NCBI GenBank assembly: GCA_035764005.1
Contig: DASTZZ010000063.1
Span: 30,549 to 94,548 of the forward strand
DNA: 64,000 nucleotides
Reading direction: 5' to 3'
From: Terriglobales bacterium
GTDB taxonomy: Bacteria > Acidobacteriota > Terriglobia > Terriglobales > Acidobacteriaceae
The notes beneath the pieces are model-generated. The model had not been told where the DNA came from. It did not search any database and saw only the letters and a list, made by a program, of their open reading frames with translations. Shown piece after piece: positions 56,766-64,000 of this stretch (position 1 is the first letter of the stretch; each line of letters opens with the position of its first letter). Both the position numbers and the translations under genes were made by a program.

Positions 56766-57506
56766 CTAAGGTTCGACGTTCTCCGCCTCGATCACCTCCA
56801 CTCCAGGTGGAGGTGAGAAGCGGAACAGATCAGCTTTCACGGCAACGTTTTCCTGGATGTCTTGAAAGAGAAACTCGGTTACCGAGCCATCGACTTCTTC
56901 GATCCGAATGCGGGTTATCTGATTGGCAGGTGTGATCTCCAGCAGGACGCGTTGAACGCGATCTTCCATTCCTTTTGGGACTCCTTGCAAGACAACATCG
57001 CCCAGTTGCTTCGGCGGCTCGCTCGAAATCGCGAGATTATTGAACTCGCTCTGCAATTTGGTTTTGCCCAGCAAGTAACGAATGGGCGATCGGAAATCAT
57101 CGAGCTTCTTCGCCGGCATCTTCCGCGCCTGCCGTTCGGATGGCACGTAGAAATACGCATTCTTGCCATCGACAATGAATAGCTTCTGGGTAGGCTGCTC
57201 GTATTGCCAACGCATCTTTCCGGGCTTTTGCAGCCACAATTCGCCGGATTCATTGCGTGTGATTCCGGCTCCGTTGTAGCTTTCTTCGAAGTGAGCTTTC
57301 AGTGTCGTCAGGTGGTTGTAGCGGGCATCGACGCGGCGAGCAACGTCGCGAACAGAATCGGCAAAGGAACTGAGCGGTAGCGTTGAAACCATGAGCAGGA
57401 AAACGATAGTTGCGGCGGCAAATCGGGTGATCGGGTGATCCGGCGATCGGGCGATTGAAAATCGCGAAATCGCGAAATCACGAAATCGCGAAATGGTTTT
57501 CCTCAT
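56766..57506 (-). CDS. lolA: outer-membrane lipoprotein carrier protein LolA
   Basis: 246 aa. After an unusually long N-terminus (about 30 residues) comes the signal core 'ATIVFLLMVSTLPLSSFA', then a LolA domain: 'RYNHLTTLKAHFEESY', 'GELWLQKPGKMRWQYEQP', 'KLFIVDGKNAYFYVPSERQA', 'YLLGK' and 'VDGSVTEFLFQDI'. LolA ferries lipoproteins across the periplasm. The first 32 codons are made from 'cgcgaaat' and 'gggtgatc' repeats (57421-57494), so the N-terminus reads 'SRFRDFAISRFSIARSPDHP'. It overlaps uvrC by 4 bp (ATGA), an odd pairing of genes. Confidence 0.9.
   Translation of the reverse strand: MRKTISRFRDFAISRFSIARSPDHPITRFAAATIVFLLMVSTLPLSSFADSVRDVARRVDARYNHLTTLKAHFEESYNGAGITRNESGELWLQKPGKMRWQYEQPTQKLFIVDGKNAYFYVPSERQARKMPAKKLDDFRSPIRYLLGKTKLQSEFNNLAISSEPPKQLGDVVLQGVPKGMEDRVQRVLLEITPANQITRIRIEEVDGSVTEFLFQDIQENVAVKADLFRFSPPPGVEVIEAENVEP
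57421..57494. repeat. 'gggtgatc' and 'gaaatcgc' repeats inside lolA N-terminus
   Basis: 57421-57455 is a copy of the same array as at 51366-51404; 57456-57494 adds a 'cgaaatcg' array (cgcgaaatcgcgaaatcacg). Both lie in the coding part of the LolA N-terminus. Confidence 0.75.
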
Positions 57507-59398
57507 CCGTTGTCCTTCGTGACCTTCGTGTTCGCCTCTCCCCGGAAATGTTCGAGGATCGCCGCAGCCTGAGCACGCGTCACAACCGCAGACAACGCCG
57601 CAGGCTCCGCTTCCTTGACCGCCCGCACACTACCGAAGTGCTCAACCAGACGCCGAGTCGTCAAGGCGCCGATTCCAGGGATTTCCAACAGTTCAGAAGC
57701 ACGATCGCGTATCTCGCGGCGCTTGCGATGAAAAGTCACGGCAAAGCGGTGAGACTCATCGCGGATCATCTGCACCAGATGCAGCACGGGAGAGTGTCGA
57801 TCGAGAATCACCGGTTCATCTTCCTGGCCGTGAACGTAGATGATCTCTTCGCGTTTCGCGATCGAGGCTAGCGGCTGGTTGGTGATGTCCAATGACTCCA
57901 AGGCTTCTGCCGCGGCGTGGAGTTGGCCCAAGCCGCCGTCAATCAGCACCAGGCTAGGCATTTTCTGTTTCTCAGCGGTTACACGCTTGTAGCGCCGCTC
58001 CACCACCTCGCGCATCGAAGCGAAATCATCGACGCCTTCGACGGTTCGAATAATGAACTTGCGATAGTCGGACCTCTTCATCTGTCCGTCTTCCCACACC
58101 ACCATCGACGCGACCGTCTCGGCACCCTGGATGTGGGAAATATCGAAGCACTCGATGCGATGAGGCAGATCGGGAAGGGTGAGGGCATCCTGCAAGGCTT
58201 CCTGGATGGTTTTCACCGAAGGCTTCATCACGCGGAAACGCTGGTCGTAGATGTGGTGTGCGTTTTTGGCCGCGAGATCGATCAGCGACCGCTTTTCCCC
58301 CCGCTGGGGAACCAGAATCTCGACCTTGGCTCCGCGCTTTTCCGACAATAGCTCTTCGAGCGCGCTGCGCTCATCGAAATCGACCGGGACAAGGATGTTG
58401 CGTGGCACATATTGCTGGTCGATGTAAACCTGCTTCAGCAAAGCCGCGAAGAAGTGTCCGGGATCAAACTCTGTGACCGGCTGCTGGCTTGCTATGGAAT
58501 TTTCATCTTCGCGGCCCAGAGGCATGAGTTCGAATTCCGGCAGATCTTCCCAGAAGAGCTCGCGCCGATCGAGAATTCGTCCGCCTCGCATATGAAACAG
58601 GTTCACTGCCAACATTTGGTTCTCGTAATGGAAGCCATATACGTCCGTGTCGTCGCCTTCGGCGGCAGCGATGCGCTGGCGCTCCATTAAATCTTCGACC
58701 GTGCTGATCAGGTCGCGATACTTGGCAGCAGATTCGTACTGTTCCTCCGCAGCGGCGCGTTCCATTCTGGCGCGCAGTGAGCGCGCAAGATCGGCCTGAC
58801 GACCTTCAAGAAATAGTTGAACATCGCGCACTGCTTCGCTGTAGGTCTCAGGCGTGGTGAGATCGCGTACACACGGTCCAAGACACCGCTTGATGTAGTA
58901 CTGCAAGCAGGGCCGTGGATGGTAGCGCGTGAGGTCAATCTTGCACGACGGGATTAGAAAACTGCGATGAATGAGATCGACCGTGCGATGAGCCAGGTTC
59001 CCGGGGAAATACGGTCCGTAATACTCGCTCCCATCCTTCTTCAACCGCCGGGTGACAAAGACCTTGGGAAAACGATCAGCCAGCGTGAGCTTGATATATG
59101 GGTATGTCTTGTCGTCGCGAAGCAGAATGTTGAAGCGCGGCTTCTTTTGCTTGATGAGGTTATTCTCAAGGGCCAAGGCCTCGCGCTCGTTCTCGACCAC
59201 GATGTACTCAACATCCGCCGCCTCTCGCATGAGCGAGCCGGTCTTGGCGTTCTGAGTTGCGGCTTCCAGCAGATACGACCGTACGCGCGATCGCAGGCTT
59301 TTGGCCTTCCCAACGTAAATGACCTCTCCTTCGGCGTTCTTGTACATGTACACGCCGGGGTTGGTAGGAAGAGTACGGATTTTCTGCTGGAGATCCAT
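57503..59398 (-). CDS. uvrC: UvrABC system protein C
   Basis: 631 aa, the usual length. GIY-YIG nuclease domain: 'NPGVYMYKNAEGEVIYVGKA' and 'SLRSRVRSYL'. UVR domain: 'EEQYESAAKYRDLISTVEDL'. RNase-H-like second nuclease: 'RIECFDISHIQGAETVASMV', 'LVLIDGGLGQLHAAAEAL' and 'DESHRFAVTFHRKRREI'. HhH tail: 'LLEIPGIGALTTRRLVEHFG'. UvrC makes both cuts in nucleotide-excision repair. The last 11 residues ('EANTKVTKDNG') are made from a 'ccttcgtg' repeat and probably add nothing functional. Downstream overlap with lolA. Confidence 0.97.
   Translation of the reverse strand: MDLQQKIRTLPTNPGVYMYKNAEGEVIYVGKAKSLRSRVRSYLLEAATQNAKTGSLMREAADVEYIVVENEREALALENNLIKQKKPRFNILLRDDKTYPYIKLTLADRFPKVFVTRRLKKDGSEYYGPYFPGNLAHRTVDLIHRSFLIPSCKIDLTRYHPRPCLQYYIKRCLGPCVRDLTTPETYSEAVRDVQLFLEGRQADLARSLRARMERAAAEEQYESAAKYRDLISTVEDLMERQRIAAAEGDDTDVYGFHYENQMLAVNLFHMRGGRILDRRELFWEDLPEFELMPLGREDENSIASQQPVTEFDPGHFFAALLKQVYIDQQYVPRNILVPVDFDERSALEELLSEKRGAKVEILVPQRGEKRSLIDLAAKNAHHIYDQRFRVMKPSVKTIQEALQDALTLPDLPHRIECFDISHIQGAETVASMVVWEDGQMKRSDYRKFIIRTVEGVDDFASMREVVERRYKRVTAEKQKMPSLVLIDGGLGQLHAAAEALESLDITNQPLASIAKREEIIYVHGQEDEPVILDRHSPVLHLVQMIRDESHRFAVTFHRKRREIRDRASELLEIPGIGALTTRRLVEHFGSVRAVKEAEPAALSAVVTRAQAAAILEHFRGEANTKVTKDNG
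57514..57535. repeat. 'ccttcgtgaccttcgtgttcgc' repeat in uvrC 3' end
   Basis: A 22-bp copy encoding the last residues of UvrC; the same sequence occurs as an inverted pair just upstream of uvrC (59411-59508). Confidence 0.75.
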
Positions 59399-59410
59399 TA
59401 ACCGGACGAG

Positions 59411-59508
59411 GCGAACACGAAGGTCACGAAAGAAACGGCAAGGTCACGGAGAAAGCGGCTGGCAGGCTTTGTGGCCTTCGTGAAGACCTTCGTGTCCTTC
59501 GTGTTCGC
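59411..59508. repeat. inverted pair of the ccttcgtg repeat upstream of uvrC
   Basis: Left arm 59411-59432 (gcgaacacgaaggtcacgaa...) is nearly the reverse complement of the right arm 59487-59508 (ccttcgtgtccttcgtgttc...). It lies 13 bp upstream of the uvrC start, in the leader. Confidence 0.75.
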
Positions 59509-59688
59509 TCTTCACGAAGTTGCCTATTTTCTACTCTGAGACTAAGTTCTTGATGCAGGGCGGGTCAACCGCGATTCACCGGCTTGCCGCGCAAGGCAAC
59601 GAGAACTAAGGTTTTGCTGTTCTAAGTATCCGGTTACTGGCCCAAGAGTGAAATTCAGGCGGGGCAGAGTCCCGCCGCAGGAGCTTAC

Positions 59689-59988
59689 ATGACACAGGAT
59701 TGGAAAAAGGTTTTGATGTTCGGAGCTTTCGGAGCCGCAGCTTATTTCCTTCTGAGTGGGAAACGAGCCGCAGGCATGGCCAGTGCAGGAGTGGGCCTTG
59801 CCGCTCTTGCCTCCGATCATCCAGAGAAATTCGAACAGTTCTGGAACCAGGCCCCCGAATATCTCGACCGCGGACACCGCATCGTAAACGGCATTCAGAG
59901 CCTGGTCGAGCGCATCAGCGAGCACGCTCAGAATTGGCAACAGATGCGTACGCGCATCAGCGGCGAGTACCAGAACAAGCCTTATTAG
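59689..59988 (+). CDS. small protein with one membrane segment, unknown
   Basis: 99 aa with a strong ribosome binding site (caggag, 6-nt spacing). N-terminal hydrophobic segment 'VLMFGAFGAAAYFLLSG' then a short basic stretch, Gly/Ala part and an amphipathic helix to 'MRTRISGEYQNKPY'. It resembles small inner-membrane proteins of unknown role; no family recognised. Confidence 0.7.
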   Translation: MTQDWKKVLMFGAFGAAAYFLLSGKRAAGMASAGVGLAALASDHPEKFEQFWNQAPEYLDRGHRIVNGIQSLVERISEHAQNWQQMRTRISGEYQNKPY

Positions 59989-60395
59989 AGGCTTTTGAAG
60001 AATTACTTTAAGGTCGTTCAATGGAAGGCCCCGAACTTAACAGGCCGCCAGGGTAGCGGAATCGGCTCTGATAGGCGTTGGGGCAGCTGCGTGGGTTGCG
60101 GCTGCGTTTCTCCACAATTGCCGGACAGTATCGTTGCGCTCGGAGCTCGCTATCCGGCGGTTCTGTTTTGCATTTTTCCGCAGCACGCTTAAGTCGGGAG
60201 CGCGTCGCGGTCTAAAAGGAAGGGTAAGACCGCTTCATCGCTGCGCCCGCTAAAACCCAGGTTTTGTCGGCGCCTATATGGTTAGATTGCAGGGCTGATG
60301 CCGTGCCGCCCCCCGACTGGAGTTGAGGGCCTCCACCCCCGGAAACATTCGCTTCGCGGAATTTCTCTTCGACAGCTGCGTTGGAGACCTCCTGC
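59989..60395. other. 407-bp intergenic stretch
   Basis: No gene and no strong structure. Lies between the small membrane protein and the 3' end of the MacB-like pair. Confidence 0.4.
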
Positions 60396-61640
60396 CTATT
60401 CGTAGCGCAGCGCTTCGATTGGATCCAAATTCGCTGCCTTCACTGCTGGGAGCATGCCGCTCACAATTCCTACAACGGCCAAAATTACTGTGGCAACGAT
60501 CAACGTGGTCGGGTCGATGATCAACCGAATGTCTGCGGCATCGGCGTGTTGCGCGATTGCACTGTAGAAAGTGATCCGGCCAACACCATAGGAGATTGCA
60601 TAAGCAAGTGCGATGCCTAACATTCCGCCTATCGCTGTGATCGCCAGCGCTTCGGCCAGGAATTGAACGAGGATGTCCCTCTTGCGCGCGCCCAGCGCTT
60701 TCTCAACGCCAATCTCTCTCGTCCGTTGCGTTACCGACACCAACATAATGTTCATGAGCCCAATGCCGCCAATGCCCAGAGTTAGAGCGCCGATGAATGC
60801 CAGCAGAATTTTGAGTCCCAGAGTAATGATCTGGAACTGCGTGACCTGCTTCATAGCATTGAATAGGAAGACAGCGCGGCGGTCTTTGACGCTATAACCA
60901 TGAAGCTGCGCCAGAGCGGCGCGGACGGACTCTTCTACGCCTTCGAACGCGAAGGTATCGTAGTCCATCCAAATACCGTCGATGTACTTGATGTCCTTGA
61001 TATCTCCCATGGTGTTGAAGGGGATCAGGATCACGCGATTGCTGTCGTCCTGGTTGCCTTCCTGCATTTTCTCGGCCAGAACACCAATCACTTCAAAGCT
61101 GATGCCGTCGATACGGATCTTTTCGCCTAGGGGATACCGTCCGGAGAAAAGTTTCGTTTTGGCTTCCGAGCCGATTACCACGACGCGCGCACGCGCTTCG
61201 TTATCGTGATCGTCGAAGAAGCGTCCCATGTCGACCCGATAGTTCAGAATTTTCTGAATGTCGGCGTAGTAGCCGTTCACCGGCATGGTAAAGGTTCGAT
61301 TCTCGTACTGAATCGGCACATCCTTGTTCATCATTGGGCTAACGTGCTTCACCAGCGGCACGGTGCTCGCAATATAGTCCACATCCGAGAGCTGGAAACG
61401 AATCTGCGATCCGGCTTTGGTACCGCCGGCCTGCAATGATGTGCGATTCGGCCACACTCCGATGACCTTCGCTCCCCAGTTAGAGAAGATCGCATTGATC
61501 GCTCGTCCAAATCCGGCGCCGTAGGCAAGCAGGAGCACAACTGTCGCGATGCCCCACGCCATGCCCAGCATCGTGAGCGTTGTTCGGCGTCGGTCGTGCG
61601 ACATCGCGCCATAGGCCTGGCCCAGAAGATCGCGAACCAT
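60396..61640 (-). CDS. MacB-like ABC transporter permease
   Basis: 414 aa in the MacB_PCD-FtsX architecture: TM1 'LTMLGMAWGIATVVLLLAYG', periplasmic domain (about 45-260), then three C-terminal helices with 'GALTLGIGGIGLMNIMLVSV', '[20 protein letters not shown]' and 'IVSGMLPAVKAANLDPIEALRYE'. One nucleotide after the stop of the upstream permease gene its ATG begins, with a ggaggg ribosome binding site inside that gene. It is a pair for a heterodimer or two separate exporters; no ATPase is adjacent. Confidence 0.9.
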   Translation of the reverse strand: MVRDLLGQAYGAMSHDRRRTTLTMLGMAWGIATVVLLLAYGAGFGRAINAIFSNWGAKVIGVWPNRTSLQAGGTKAGSQIRFQLSDVDYIASTVPLVKHVSPMMNKDVPIQYENRTFTMPVNGYYADIQKILNYRVDMGRFFDDHDNEARARVVVIGSEAKTKLFSGRYPLGEKIRIDGISFEVIGVLAEKMQEGNQDDSNRVILIPFNTMGDIKDIKYIDGIWMDYDTFAFEGVEESVRAALAQLHGYSVKDRRAVFLFNAMKQVTQFQIITLGLKILLAFIGALTLGIGGIGLMNIMLVSVTQRTREIGVEKALGARKRDILVQFLAEALAITAIGGMLGIALAYAISYGVGRITFYSAIAQHADAADIRLIIDPTTLIVATVILAVVGIVSGMLPAVKAANLDPIEALRYE

Positions 61641-61641
61641 G

Positions 61642-62901
61642 CTATTCCCTCCGCAGCGCTTCTACGGGCTGCAACATCGCGGCTTTTCGTGCCGGGTACA
61701 AACCAGCAATTAATCCGGCGATGGCCAAACATCCAATTGCCAGGGCTGCCGACGACGGTACCAATTTGGGAGTGTCGAATCCGGGAGGCGAGGGGAGTGT
61801 TCCCAAAGCTGCCATCAGGCCTGCGGCGGCGCCCATCCCAATCGCGCCGCTGAGGACCGTCAGCAGAATCCCTTCTAGAAAGAACTGTGTCAGGATGCTG
61901 CGATTGGTCGCGCCCAGAGCTTTGCGCAACCCGATCTCGCGCGTACGTTCAGTCACGGAAACCAGCATGATGTTGATGATTCCAATCGCTCCAAGCGCGA
62001 GCGTTACGACGCCGACGCTGCCGAGGAATGCATTCATTGCGTCGAAGATCTTGCCGACCATCTCCTCACTCTTAATCGTGTCCCATTCCTCGATCGCGCG
62101 CTCGTCCTTGGGATCGAACTGGTGATTGCGCCCAATGATGCGATGCACTTCTTCTTTGGCGATATCGTGGTCTTCACGCGTATCCGGCTGATAGTTGATG
62201 GTCGAGACTGCATCCGGCGTTTCACCAACGTTCGTGAGCGGGAAATATTGATGCATCGTCGAATACGGAATGTACACGCGATTGTTGGTCGAATTGTTCT
62301 CGTGAACGCCGATCGAACTGACGATGCCCACGATGGTGAAGCGAACGCCGTTCAGTAGCAGCGGCGCTCCGAGCGCCGGTACGCCTGGATACAGATTGCG
62401 CGACATCTCATCGCCAATGATGGCCACCGTGCGCTTTTCGGCTTCGTCACCATCATTCAGCCAGCGGCCTTCCCCAATTGGGATGTAGCGAATCTGGTTC
62501 AAGTTGGGAGTGCTGCCGAAAACCTGTCCGTTGGCGTTGGTGATGTCGCTTACCGCGCGAATGTCACTGCGATTGATGATGCCGGCGGCGTTGCGCACGT
62601 GCTTGCATTCCCGGGAGATGTCCTGGGCATCGCGGAAGGTGAGGTAGTACTGGCGCATTCCCGTGCCGCTGCCTTCTTGCGCGGGCACGCGTCCGGACCA
62701 GAGCATGATGATGTCCTGGCCGAGGGTGGCGAGCTGTTTGCGCTGTCCAGTCCGAAAGCCTTCACCGAGACCGACGAGAAGCAGCAGTGATCCTACGCCC
62801 CACGCGATGCCGAACATGGTGAGAAACGAGCGCAGCTTGTGCGCCCACAAGGTGCGCAGCGTCTGAGCAAAGATGTCGAGCAGTAGCTGCATGTTCAGCA
62901 T
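61642..62901 (-). CDS. MacB-like ABC transporter permease, upstream copy
   Basis: 419 aa from ATG 62901. TM1 'LRSFLTMFGIAWGVGSLLLL', periplasmic domain, then 'LGAIGIINIMLVSVTERTRE' with 'IGLRKALGATNRSILTQFF' and 'IAGLIAGLYPARKAAMLQPV'. The frame is open 183 bp further up, but those codons lie in an inverted-repeat element (62932-63069) and do not look like protein, so the start is placed at the beginning of the conserved helix. Paralogue of the downstream gene. Confidence 0.87.
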   Translation of the reverse strand: MLNMQLLLDIFAQTLRTLWAHKLRSFLTMFGIAWGVGSLLLLVGLGEGFRTGQRKQLATLGQDIIMLWSGRVPAQEGSGTGMRQYYLTFRDAQDISRECKHVRNAAGIINRSDIRAVSDITNANGQVFGSTPNLNQIRYIPIGEGRWLNDGDEAEKRTVAIIGDEMSRNLYPGVPALGAPLLLNGVRFTIVGIVSSIGVHENNSTNNRVYIPYSTMHQYFPLTNVGETPDAVSTINYQPDTREDHDIAKEEVHRIIGRNHQFDPKDERAIEEWDTIKSEEMVGKIFDAMNAFLGSVGVVTLALGAIGIINIMLVSVTERTREIGLRKALGATNRSILTQFFLEGILLTVLSGAIGMGAAAGLMAALGTLPSPPGFDTPKLVPSSAALAIGCLAIAGLIAGLYPARKAAMLQPVEALRRE

Positions 62902-62931
62902 GGTGTACGCGCCAGAAGGTTCCCAGGTTCC

Positions 62932-63069
62932 GACAGAACCGCCGGCCGTAGCCGGTGGGCCGGAGATGGCCGAATGGCCAGCTCCGGGAATGAAGATGCT
63001 CGGTCGGATTTGGAAAGACGCAGCCGCAAAAACGCGGCTGCCCCATCGGCTACCGCCGACGGTTCTGTC
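62932..63069. repeat. MITE-like inverted-repeat element, about 138 bp
   Basis: Left arm 62932-62960 (gacagaaccgccggccgtag...) and right arm 63040-63069 (reverse complement, 3 mismatches in 28). Inner hairpins: ccggag-atggccgaatggccag-ctccgg (62959-62988 region) and cagccgc-aaaaac-gcggctg (63021-63040). No transposase frame. Confidence 0.6.
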
Positions 63070-63153
63070 CTTCTTTGAACCCATTCATCTCAAAGAGGTT
63101 CCTGCGTGGCACACCATGGCCTCAGGCTATAGACGGAGTGGCACGCACAAATG

Positions 63154-64000
63154 TTAGTGGCTGGTCTTGGCTTCGGCAGATTTTTGTTTCACTTCGGGAT
63201 ACTCGAAGACACCCCGCCCACTCTTTCGTCCCAACCGTCCAGCCTTCACGTGCTGCACAAGAAGCGGAGCAGGCCGGAACTTCTCGCCCAGGGACTTCTG
63301 CAGATATTCGAGGATATGCAGCCGCGTGTCGAGTCCTACCAGATCGACGAGCTCAAATGGCCCCATCGGGTGGTTTAGTCCCAATTTGAGAGCCTTGTCG
63401 ATGTCCTCTGCCGAGGCAATTCCTTCCTGGAGCATGTAAAACGCCTCGTTGCCGATCATGGCATTGATGCGGCTGGTAATAAATCCGGGGGACTCCTTAA
63501 TCACTACCACTTCCTTGCCCATGCGGCGTCCGACTTCGGCGGCGGCTGAGATGGTTTCATCGTCGGTCTCGAGCGCCCGCACAACTTCCAGCAGCTTCAT
63601 CTTGTGCACCGGATTGAAGAAGTGCATACCCACGCATTTACGCGGGCGATAGGTTACTGAAGCAATTTCGGTGATGCTAAGCGAAGAAGTATTCGAAGCC
63701 AAAATGGTGCCGGGACGGCAGATTTTGTCGAGCAGAGTGAAAATCTCGATCTTTGACTCCATCTCCTCCGGGACTGCCTCGATCACAAGATCAGCTTCTC
63801 TCGCGGCTTCGTCCACGCTGCCGGCAAACTGAATTCGAGAGAAAGCCTCGTCGGCTGCCGAGCGCTCCAGCTTGCCAAGCTCCACGCCTTTATCCAGATT
63901 GGCGCGAATCTCGCTTTCGGCTTTGCGCAGGCTCGCAGGGAGGATGTCTTCCAGGATGGTGCGGTATCCGCCCAATGCGGCGACATGGGCGATGCCCCGG
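63154..64000 (-). CDS. 3-hydroxybutyryl-CoA dehydrogenase-type protein (5' end outside window)
   Basis: About 282 aa visible. The first codons run off the window: reading on from the edge gives 'RGIAHVAALGGY', the end of a GxGxxG-type NAD motif, so the true start lies to the right of position 64000. Other marks are 'DLVIEAVPEEMESKIEIF', 'ILASNTSSLSITEIAS', the catalytic His and its partner in 'VGMHFFNPVHKMKLLEVV', 'ESPGFITSRINAMIGNEAF' and 'LVDLVGLDTRLHILEYL'. It is a fatty-acid/butanoate enzyme oxidising 3-hydroxyacyl-CoA with NAD. Neighbours do not suggest a pathway. Confidence 0.92.
   Translation of the reverse strand, partial: RGIAHVAALGGYRTILEDILPASLRKAESEIRANLDKGVELGKLERSAADEAFSRIQFAGSVDEAAREADLVIEAVPEEMESKIEIFTLLDKICRPGTILASNTSSLSITEIASVTYRPRKCVGMHFFNPVHKMKLLEVVRALETDDETISAAAEVGRRMGKEVVVIKESPGFITSRINAMIGNEAFYMLQEGIASAEDIDKALKLGLNHPMGPFELVDLVGLDTRLHILEYLQKSLGEKFRPAPLLVQHVKAGRLGRKSGRGVFEYPEVKQKSAEAKTSH

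Noticed and set aside
62902..63084. N-terminal extension of the upstream MacB-like permease
   Set aside because: It is encoded by an inverted-repeat element and does not resemble the start of this family.

Overview
The window looks like chromosome of an acidobacterium, most likely class Terriglobia. The argument is gene content: an acidobacterial duplicated orphan permease (ADOP), an Oar-like TonB-dependent receptor with an N-terminal carboxypeptidase-regulatory domain, MacB-like permeases without an adjacent ATPase, a DUF3857/transglutaminase pair, and many short-unit dispersed repeats. No rRNA, tRNA, CRISPR array, prophage or transposase gene was seen. Two genes are cut by the window edges (the ADOP permease at the left, a 3-hydroxyacyl-CoA dehydrogenase at the right).

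Layout. 1-3.5 kb: ADOP permease and a small secreted protein. 3.6-12.8 kb: a tightly packed minus-strand signalling operon of seven genes (unknown 372-aa protein, SAM methyltransferase, TonB-dependent receptor, YfiR-like periplasmic protein, CHASE8-type hybrid histidine kinase, receiver protein, receiver-PAS-GGDEF-EAL protein), with a receiver-PilZ protein at 13.3-14.0 kb. 14.3-30 kb: a probable exopolysaccharide locus bounded by two GH99-like lipoproteins and holding a GT4 glycosyltransferase, a 1402-aa TPR/outer-membrane protein, a 988-aa polytopic membrane protein with periplasmic domains, two small secreted proteins, a GT2 glycosyltransferase and a UDP-glucose dehydrogenase. 30-38 kb: katG behind an OxyR-like site, an inverted-repeat element, an Oar-like receptor, VOC and DoxX proteins. 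38.5-49 kb: an atypical NarL-type regulator, a GYxxG-repeat secreted protein, a strongly structured RNA-like region, two large DUF3857/transglutaminase-fold proteins, a SufT-like protein and an M28 peptidase. 49-64 kb: paired receivers, rpsT, a COG2231-type DNA glycosylase, an ECF sigma/anti-sigma pair, a Tyr/Asn/Gly-rich secreted protein, an NAD-binding epimerase-like protein, a BON lipoprotein, lolA-uvrC, a small membrane protein, two MacB-like permeases and the 3-hydroxyacyl-CoA dehydrogenase.

How parts may work together (inference). The signalling operon resembles the YfiBNR logic, in which a periplasmic YfiR protein controls a CHASE8 sensor, but here CHASE8 sits on a histidine kinase and c-di-GMP turnover is done by a receiver-linked GGDEF-EAL protein. 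The next genes are a receiver-PilZ (c-di-GMP binding) protein and the polysaccharide locus, which gives a plausible chain from envelope signal to phosphorelay to c-di-GMP to exopolysaccharide.

A second theme is repeats. At least six kinds of short-unit repeat (7-12 bp units, often as inverted pairs) occur, some running into coding sequence: a 72-bp in-frame block in the 989-aa DUF3857 protein, the N-terminus of LolA, the C-terminus of UvrC and an N-terminal extension before a MacB-like permease. All functions are read from sequence patterns only; no database search was run.
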